Below, piece after piece: positions 31,664-36,774 of a stretch of 36,774 nucleotides of DNA. The stretch's first letter is position 1. Each line of letters begins with the position of its first letter. The stretch is from positions 1-36,774 of the forward strand of contig CANHKG010000016.1 of NCBI GenBank assembly GCA_947460455.1, given 5' to 3'. Source of the DNA: Rhodospirillales bacterium. Lineage in GTDB: Bacteria > Pseudomonadota > Alphaproteobacteria > Acetobacterales > Acetobacteraceae. The position numbers and the translations under genes are program-made. The notes under the pieces were generated by a model, which saw only the letters and a program-made list of their open reading frames with translations, had not been told where the DNA came from and did no database searches.

Positions 31664-33229
31664 ATGGAAAAGATGATGCGACGCAGCCTGCTGGCCGCCG
31701 CGGCGGCCGTGATGATCGGAGGGGGCGCGGGTGCGCAGGAACTGCGCGTGGGCGTGCAGAACATGGCCCCGTTCCTGGACCCCGGCCGGGATTTCTCCAA
31801 TGTCGGCTCGCAGTTCTACGTGAACGCGTTCGACCCGATGATCGGCAAGGACCACACCCGCATCGAAAGCGCCTGGCTGCCCGGCATCGCCACCGCCTGG
31901 AAGCAGGTGTCGCCCACGGTGATGGAACTCACCCTGCGCGACGACGTGGTGTTCCACAACGGCGAGAAGATGACAGCCGAGGACGTGGTGTTCTCGATCG
32001 AGCGCATCATCAACCCCACCTTCCCGCCCTACAACGTGCGCAAGCGAGACACGCTGCCGAACATCGCCGCGGTGGAAATGGTGGATGCCCGCACCGTGCG
32101 CGTGATCGCCGCCAAGCCGGAGCCGCTGTTCGAAACGCTGCTGAACACCCAGCAGACCATGATCGTGCCGAAGAAATACATCGCCGGCCTCACCGGCGAC
32201 CCGAACCAGCTCGAGAACACCGATTACGAGGCCTTCGCGCTCAAGCCCGTCGGCACCGGCGCCTACCGCATCGCCGAATTCATCCCCAACCAGCGCCTGG
32301 TCTATGTCCGCCACGACGCCTACTGGGGCCCGAAGGCGCCGCTGGCAAAGGTCACGATCACCCGCATCCCCGAACTGTCCTCGCGCATCACCGCGCTGAA
32401 GAACGGCGAGGTGGACATCATCACCAACGTCCCGCCGGATCAGCTTTCCGTGCTCGAAGGCGACGCGAAGCTGAAGGTGGAGGGCATGGTCACCCCCATC
32501 TTCCACGTGATCATCTTCAACACCCAGAACCCCAAGATGGCCAACCCCAAGCTGCGCCAGGCGCTCTCGCTGGCCATCGACCGCAAAACGCTGAACGAGG
32601 CGCTGTGGGGCGGGCGCGCGGTGGTGCCGAGCAGCCACACCTACCCCCAATTCGGCGCGCTCTACATGCCGGAGCTGAACACCTTCGAATACAACCCGGC
32701 GAAGGCGCGCCAACTGCTCAAGGAGGCCGGCTACGACGGCTTCCCGATCCGCTTCGACACCGGGGCGGCGTACTACACCAACGCCCTGCTGGCCGCCCAG
32801 GCGATCCAAGAAATGTGGGCCGAGGTGGGCGTGAAGATGCAGATCAACGTCGCCGAACCCTGGACCGGCCAGGACCCCACGATGATGGCGCGCAACTGGT
32901 CCAACCCGCTCTACTTCCCCGATCCCGTGGGCAGCTTCGGCATCATGTGGGCGCCCACCGGCAACTCCGCCACCGAAGGCCGCTTCAAGCCCGATGCCGC
33001 CTATGAAGCGATGTGGGAGCGTTTCCGCTTCTCCACCGACCTCGCCGAACGCAAGAAGGCCTATGCGGAGCTGATGGGCTGGATCAAGGAGAACCCGCCG
33101 GTGCTCCCGCTCTACCAGCCCTACGAATCCTACGGCCTGCGCCGCGGCGTGGCCTGGAAGCCGCTGCCGGGCCACATCCCCTACGTGCTCGATTTCCGGG
33201 CCGGCAAGCTCGTGCTGGGGGCCAACTGA
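31664..33229 (+). CDS. ABC transporter substrate-binding protein, family 5
   Basis: 521 aa from ATG 31664. Signal peptide MEKMMRRSLLAAAAAVMIGGGAGAQ. SBP_bac_5 pattern: LPGIATAWKQVSPTVMELTLRDDVVFHNGEKMTAEDVVFSIERI, then PVGTGAYRIAEFIPNQRLVYVRHDAYWG and ANPKLRQALSLAIDRKTLNEALWGGRAVVP. Several in-frame ATGs lie between 31643 and 31676; 31664 is preferred for a GGA site 6 nt upstream and a normal signal-peptide n-region. It completes a permease-permease-binding-protein set, and its closest relative here is the orphan binding protein at 19956-21560. The next gene begins at the last base of its stop (TGATG). Confidence 0.91.
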   Translation: MEKMMRRSLLAAAAAVMIGGGAGAQELRVGVQNMAPFLDPGRDFSNVGSQFYVNAFDPMIGKDHTRIESAWLPGIATAWKQVSPTVMELTLRDDVVFHNGEKMTAEDVVFSIERIINPTFPPYNVRKRDTLPNIAAVEMVDARTVRVIAAKPEPLFETLLNTQQTMIVPKKYIAGLTGDPNQLENTDYEAFALKPVGTGAYRIAEFIPNQRLVYVRHDAYWGPKAPLAKVTITRIPELSSRITALKNGEVDIITNVPPDQLSVLEGDAKLKVEGMVTPIFHVIIFNTQNPKMANPKLRQALSLAIDRKTLNEALWGGRAVVPSSHTYPQFGALYMPELNTFEYNPAKARQLLKEAGYDGFPIRFDTGAAYYTNALLAAQAIQEMWAEVGVKMQINVAEPWTGQDPTMMARNWSNPLYFPDPVGSFGIMWAPTGNSATEGRFKPDAAYEAMWERFRFSTDLAERKKAYAELMGWIKENPPVLPLYQPYESYGLRRGVAWKPLPGHIPYVLDFRAGKLVLGAN

Positions 33230-34092
33230 TGTCGTCGGTTCGCATTGCCGTGGTGGCCGATATCCACCACGGCGCCGACCACATGACCAAGCTGGGCAGC
33301 GCCGCGCTGCCCCTCCTGGCCGAATTCCGCCGCTTCGTCGCCGATGCCCGCCCCGATGCGGTCATCGACCTCGGCGACCGCATCTCCGACAGCAACCGCG
33401 ATACCGACCTCGTCCTCGCCCGCGAGGTCGCCGAGGCGTTCCGCCCGATGAACGTCCCGCGCTTCCACATCTGCGGCAACCACGACCGCGACCATATGGA
33501 AGTGGCCGACAACGAGGGCCTGCTCGGCCAGTCCCTCGGCAACACCACGCTCGATATCGGCGGCTGGCGCCTCGTGCTCTGGCGCGCCGACAGCCGCATC
33601 CGCCGCCCGGCGCGCGATGGCATGCACGGCTTCGTCCTGGCGGAGGCGGACCTGCTCTGGCTCGCCGGCGTGGTGCGCCAGGCCGACCGCCCGCTGGCGA
33701 TCATGAGCCACGTGCCCGTCTCCGGCCACGCCCAGACCGGCAACTATTATTTCGAGCGCAACCCGCACCTCTCCACCTATCCCGGCGCGGAACGCGTGCG
33801 CGCGGTGCTGCGCATGGCCCGGGTGCCGGTGGTGTGCATCGCCGGCCACGTCCACTGGAACACGCTCACGGTGGTGGATGGCATCCCGCATCTCACCCTG
33901 CAATCGCTCACCGAAAGCTTTACCACGCACCCCGGCCCATCCGCCGCCTGGGCGCTCCTGGAACTGGATGATGCGATCGCCTGGCAGGTGTTCGGCAACG
34001 ACCCCTTCGTCCAGCGCCTCGATGCCGCATCCACCCTGCGCCGCTGGGTGCCGCCCCTGGCGCCCTTCCACCAACCCGTGGAGCGTGCCTAG
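33229..34092 (+). CDS. Calcineurin-like metallophosphoesterase 1
   Basis: 287 aa. Full set of binuclear metal motifs: VADIHHG (Asp11, His13), IDLGDRISD, CGNHDRDH, MSHVPVSG and AGHVHWN. No signal peptide or membrane segment, so cytoplasmic. Fold and size fit phosphodiesterases of the GpdQ/CpdA broad group, which split glycerophosphodiesters, cyclic nucleotides or phosphonate esters; the exact substrate is unknown. Start ATG 33229 overlaps the binding-protein stop by one base, so it is made with the transporter. The context points to hydrolysis of an imported phosphate ester. Confidence 0.88.
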   Translation: MSSVRIAVVADIHHGADHMTKLGSAALPLLAEFRRFVADARPDAVIDLGDRISDSNRDTDLVLAREVAEAFRPMNVPRFHICGNHDRDHMEVADNEGLLGQSLGNTTLDIGGWRLVLWRADSRIRRPARDGMHGFVLAEADLLWLAGVVRQADRPLAIMSHVPVSGHAQTGNYYFERNPHLSTYPGAERVRAVLRMARVPVVCIAGHVHWNTLTVVDGIPHLTLQSLTESFTTHPGPSAAWALLELDDAIAWQVFGNDPFVQRLDAASTLRRWVPPLAPFHQPVERA

Positions 34093-34096
34093 GGCA

Positions 34097-34125
34097 CTGT
34101 CTTGCAAGGTTCACCGCCCGGTCAC
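34097..34125 (+). promoter_or_regulatory. Very weak Pho-like half-site series before phosphoesterase 2
   Basis: CTGTCTT, GGTTCAC and CGGTCAC at an 11-bp period (6, 3 and 5 of 7 matches). It lies in the only sizeable gap (94 nt) of the operon. No -10 is evident. Recorded because the same three-step layout occurs at 29763. Confidence 0.2.
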
Positions 34126-34186
34126 AGGCGCGTCGCCGAACAGGGGGTAAGGCAGCGCCAGCCGCCACTGCCGCAAGGTCTCCCCG

Positions 34187-35011
34187 ATGCGCCTGATCCA
34201 GCTCTCCGACACCCATGTCTCCGCGCGCCACCGGATGTTCGAGGCGAACATCGAAGCCACCGCCACCTGGCTGCGCGAGAACGCGCCGGAGCTGATCATC
34301 CACACCGGCGACATGGCGATGGATGGGGCCGGCGACGCCAGCGACCTCGATGCCGCGGCCGCTTGGCATGCCCGCCTCGGCGCCCAGCTCCGCGCCGTGC
34401 CCGGCAACCACGACGTGGGCGACACGCTGGCGATCAAGCCGGAGCAGGTCGTCAATGATGCCCGTCTGGAGGCATGGCGCAGCCGCCTCGGCCCCGATTA
34501 TTGGGTGGAAGACCGCGGCGGCTGGCGCCTGATCGGGCTCAACGCCATGCTCCTCGGCACGGGCCACGCGGAGGAGGCACGGCAGTTCGCCTGGCTCGCC
34601 GAGGTCATCGCAACCCCCGCCCCCATCGCCGTCTTCCTGCACAAGCCCCTCTTCATCGACCACGCAGATGAAGGCCCGCGCGGCTACTGGACCGTCACCC
34701 CCGGCCCCCGCCGCCAGCTGCTCAACCTGTTCTCCACCGCCCGCGTGCTCCTCATCGCCAGCGGCCATCTCCACATCCACCGCGACGTGATGTTCGGCGA
34801 CACCCGCCACGTCTGGGGGCCGTCCGCGTCCTTCGTGTGCGGTGAAAGCCAGGAGCCGGAACTCGGCGGCAGCCGCCGCCTCGGTCTGGCGGAACACGTC
34901 TTCTCCGCCGACAGCGTCACCAGCCGCTTCATCCGGCCCGAAGACCTGACAGACCACACCATCGAGCCGCACCAGCAAACCCTCTACCCGCGTGCGAAGG
35001 TGACGGCGTGA
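34187..35011 (+). CDS. Calcineurin-like metallophosphoesterase 2
   Basis: 274 aa. Metal ligands: QLSDTHVS (Asp8, His10), IHTGDMAMDG (Asp42), VPGNHDVGD (Asn74, His75), FLHKPLF and ASGHLHIHRD. It begins directly with the first beta strand, so is cytoplasmic. It is only distantly like phosphoesterase 1 outside the metal motifs, so the two probably act on different esters or in sequence. ATG 34187; the stop overlaps the GTG of the ATPase gene (GTGA), tying it to the second transporter. Cyclic-nucleotide and glycerophosphodiester phosphodiesterases are both possible. Confidence 0.88.
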   Translation: MRLIQLSDTHVSARHRMFEANIEATATWLRENAPELIIHTGDMAMDGAGDASDLDAAAAWHARLGAQLRAVPGNHDVGDTLAIKPEQVVNDARLEAWRSRLGPDYWVEDRGGWRLIGLNAMLLGTGHAEEARQFAWLAEVIATPAPIAVFLHKPLFIDHADEGPRGYWTVTPGPRRQLLNLFSTARVLLIASGHLHIHRDVMFGDTRHVWGPSASFVCGESQEPELGGSRRLGLAEHVFSADSVTSRFIRPEDLTDHTIEPHQQTLYPRAKVTA

Positions 35012-36174
35012 GGCAGGATGCGGCGGCGCTGCACCTGCGCGGCATCGGCAAATCCTTCGGCACCACCCGCGTTCTTGAAAACGTCGAGCTGACGGCAGCC
35101 CCCGGCGAGTTCGTCGCCCTCGTCGGCCCCTCCGGCTGCGGCAAGTCCACTTTGCTGCGGATCGCCGCCGGCCTGGAAACGCCCGACGAAGGCGCGGTGG
35201 CGCTGGGCGGCGCCGATGTCACCGCCCTGCGCGCCGCCGACCGGGACATGGCGATGGTGTTCCAGTCCTACGCGCTCTACCCGCACCTCAGCGCGCGCCA
35301 GAACATGGCCCTGCCGCTGCTGATGCGCCGCCTTTCCGCCACCCAGCGCCTGCCCTTCGCCCATCTCCTCCCCGGCGTGCGCCAGCGCCTGGCCGCCATC
35401 GGCGCGGAGGTTGCCAGCGCCGCCGACCTGCTGCGCATCACCCCGCTGCTGGATCGCAAGCCCGCGCAGATGTCCGGCGGCCAACGCCAGCGCGTCGCCC
35501 TCGGCCGCGCCCTGGTGCGCCACCCCCGCGCCTTCCTGATGGACGAACCACTCTCCAACCTCGATGCCGCCCTGCGCGTGCACATGCGCGGTGAGATCGT
35601 AGAGCTGCACCGCCGCGCCGGCGTCGTCACGCTCTACGTCACCCACGACCAGGAGGAGGCGCTGGGCATGGCAGACCGCATCGCCGTGATGCTCGGCGGC
35701 CGGATCCTGCAATGCGACACGCCCGGCACGGTCTATTGCGATCCCGCCCATGTCGATGTCGCCACCTTCATCGGCAGCCCGCGCATCAACCTCCTGCCCG
35801 CACGGATCGAGGCCGGGCGGGCCATGGTGGGGGGAACGCATTTCGCCTCCGGCATCGATCTGGCGAACGGCACCGCGCTGCGCCTCGGCATCCGGCCAGA
35901 GAACCTGCACCTCCATGCCGCCGCCGCCCCCGGCCGGCTGCCGGTGCGCCTGGTGCGGCGCGAGTATCTCGGCGCCGAGGTCCACGTGCACCTGCGCGCG
36001 GAAGATCCGATCGGCCCGCTCATCGCCCGCCTGCCTCCCGCCAATGCCGCCGCGCTGGATCCGCAGGCCGCACTCTTCGTCTCGGCGGAGGCCACCCATC
36101 TCCTGGCCTTCGATGCCGGCGGCCACCGCCTGCGCCTCGGCGCGCGGGCCCAAGAGCTCGCGCATGCCCACTAG
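35008..36174 (+). CDS. UgpC/MalK-type ABC transporter ATP-binding protein, second copy
   Basis: 388 aa. Walker [11 protein letters not shown]-loop MVFQSYALYPHL, signature [15 protein letters not shown], Walker [13 protein letters not shown], switch His LYVTHDQEEALGMADR, then TOBE domain with GIRPENLHL. Between the Q-loop and the signature there are about 17 more residues than in the UgpC at 28615 (the stretch RLPFAHLLPGVRQRLAAIG), in the helical subdomain that touches the permease. GTG 35008 overlaps the phosphoesterase 2 stop. The following permease gene starts inside its end (11-nt overlap). It most likely energises the UgpA-like permease that follows; whether it also serves the Dpp-type permeases is unknown. 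Confidence 0.92.
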   Translation: MRQDAAALHLRGIGKSFGTTRVLENVELTAAPGEFVALVGPSGCGKSTLLRIAAGLETPDEGAVALGGADVTALRAADRDMAMVFQSYALYPHLSARQNMALPLLMRRLSATQRLPFAHLLPGVRQRLAAIGAEVASAADLLRITPLLDRKPAQMSGGQRQRVALGRALVRHPRAFLMDEPLSNLDAALRVHMRGEIVELHRRAGVVTLYVTHDQEEALGMADRIAVMLGGRILQCDTPGTVYCDPAHVDVATFIGSPRINLLPARIEAGRAMVGGTHFASGIDLANGTALRLGIRPENLHLHAAAAPGRLPVRLVRREYLGAEVHVHLRAEDPIGPLIARLPPANAAALDPQAALFVSAEATHLLAFDAGGHRLRLGARAQELAHAH

Positions 36175-36774
36175 CCTCGCCGCCCGCCTGCGCCGCGCCG
36201 AAGCCCTGGCCGCCTGGCGCCTCGCCGGCCCCACCGCGGCGCTGATGCTGCTGTTCCTGCTGCTGCCCACGCTGGCCATCCTGGTGCTCTCGTTCACCGA
36301 TGCCGAACTGGGCGCCAGCGAGATCACCTTCCTGGGCCTGGATGCCTACGCCGACCTGCTGACGGACCGCAGCTTCCGCGGCGCGCTGCGCAACACGGCA
36401 ACCTATGTGGTCCTGGTCGCCCCCGCCTCCATCCTGCTCGGTCTCGGCCTGGCCCTGCTGATCGAGGCAGAGGCGCGCGGCCGCGCCTTCTTCCGCTCGG
36501 TGTATTTCCTGCCGGTGGTCTCGCTGCTCGTCGCCATGGCCAGCGTCTGGCAGTACCTGATGCATCCCAGCTTCGGGCCGATCAACCTGGTGCTGCGCGC
36601 GCTCGGCTTCGCCGGCGTCAACTGGCTCGGCTCCAGCGACAACGTGCTCTACGCCCTGGCCATCATCGGCATCTGGCAGTCCACCGGCTTCAACATGGTG
36701 CTGTTCCTGGCCGGCCTCACCGCCATCGACCGCACCCTCTACGCCGCCGCCGAGATCGACGGCGCCCGCTCCGC
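36164..36774 (+). CDS. UgpA/MalF-type ABC transporter permease (3' end outside window)
   Basis: At least 203 codons, open at the right edge. ATG 36164 overlaps the ATPase gene by 11 nt. The first helix is LAGPTAALMLLFLLLPTLAILVLSFTDAELG; then GLDAYADLLTDRSFRGALRNTATYVVLVAPASILLGLGLALLIE and FFRSVYFLPVVSLLVAMASVWQYL, all typical of carbohydrate/glycerol-phosphate class 1 permeases. The sequence ends at the start of the EAA loop (LYAAAEIDGARS). A partner permease and a binding protein would be expected beyond the window. Confidence 0.92.
   Translation, partial: MPTSLAARLRRAEALAAWRLAGPTAALMLLFLLLPTLAILVLSFTDAELGASEITFLGLDAYADLLTDRSFRGALRNTATYVVLVAPASILLGLGLALLIEAEARGRAFFRSVYFLPVVSLLVAMASVWQYLMHPSFGPINLVLRALGFAGVNWLGSSDNVLYALAIIGIWQSTGFNMVLFLAGLTAIDRTLYAAAEIDGARS

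Overview
The window is uniformly GC-rich and densely coded, with short spacers, many 4-base start/stop overlaps and frequent GTG/TTG starts. Gene content suggests an alphaproteobacterium, plausibly of the Acetobacteraceae/Rhodospirillales; that placement is an inference from general familiarity, not a search. No rRNA, tRNA, CRISPR array, transposase or phage gene was found.

Layout. (1) 1-5703, plus strand: a central-metabolism operon with the end of pyruvate dehydrogenase E1 beta, E2 (pdhC), a GNAT acetyltransferase, E3 (lpdA), lipoyl synthase (lipA) and a RatA/Coq10-type START protein. (2) 5704-8043: an ECF sigma factor, its RskA-type anti-sigma factor, a small possible exported protein, and a DUF4394 gene broken by one in-frame TAA. 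(3) 8113-9183: low-specificity threonine aldolase, ending in a two-hairpin terminator shared with the convergent gene. (4) 9274-12802: a TetR repressor divergent from an EmrA/EmrB-type efflux pair, with two near-identical palindromic operators on either side of the promoter. (5) 12933-18332, minus strand: a 1799-residue, probably type I-secreted, multidomain protein (SdiA-regulated-type propeller, two lamin-tail domains, a 5'-nucleotidase module, two Calx-beta domains). (6) 18649-21560, minus strand: a lone FabF-type ketosynthase and a lone family 5 solute-binding protein. (7) 21660-25290: a lipid block with a PmtA-like methyltransferase, a GT4 glycosyltransferase and a PlcP-like metallophosphoesterase on the minus strand, and a divergent diacylglycerol-kinase-family gene. 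(8) 25388-29739: ugpBAEC, glycerol-3-phosphate import. (9) 29837-36774: a second operon with two Dpp-type permeases, a family 5 binding protein, two calcineurin-like phosphoesterases, a second UgpC-like ATPase and a UgpA-like permease running off the window edge.

How it fits together. Regions 5 and 7-9 look like one phosphate-starvation and organophosphate-scavenging island. Good Pho-box-like 7-4-7 direct repeats (consensus CTGTCAT-N4-CTGTCAT) lie just upstream of ugpB and of the secreted protein, each followed 11 nt later by a TAGANN -10 candidate. A three-half-site version precedes the region 9 operon, and a weaker one lies between plcP-like and the diacylglycerol kinase. Inferred picture: phospholipid is cleaved to diacylglycerol and phosphate (PlcP-like), diacylglycerol is glycosylated to a phosphorus-free lipid (GT4) or recycled (kinase), glycerol-3-phosphate and related esters are imported (Ugp and the region 9 transporters), and esters are hydrolysed by the two phosphoesterases. 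The least familiar parts are the region 9 operon, whose Dpp-type permeases have no Dpp-type ATPase in view, and the secreted protein, whose metal-ligand motifs are non-canonical.
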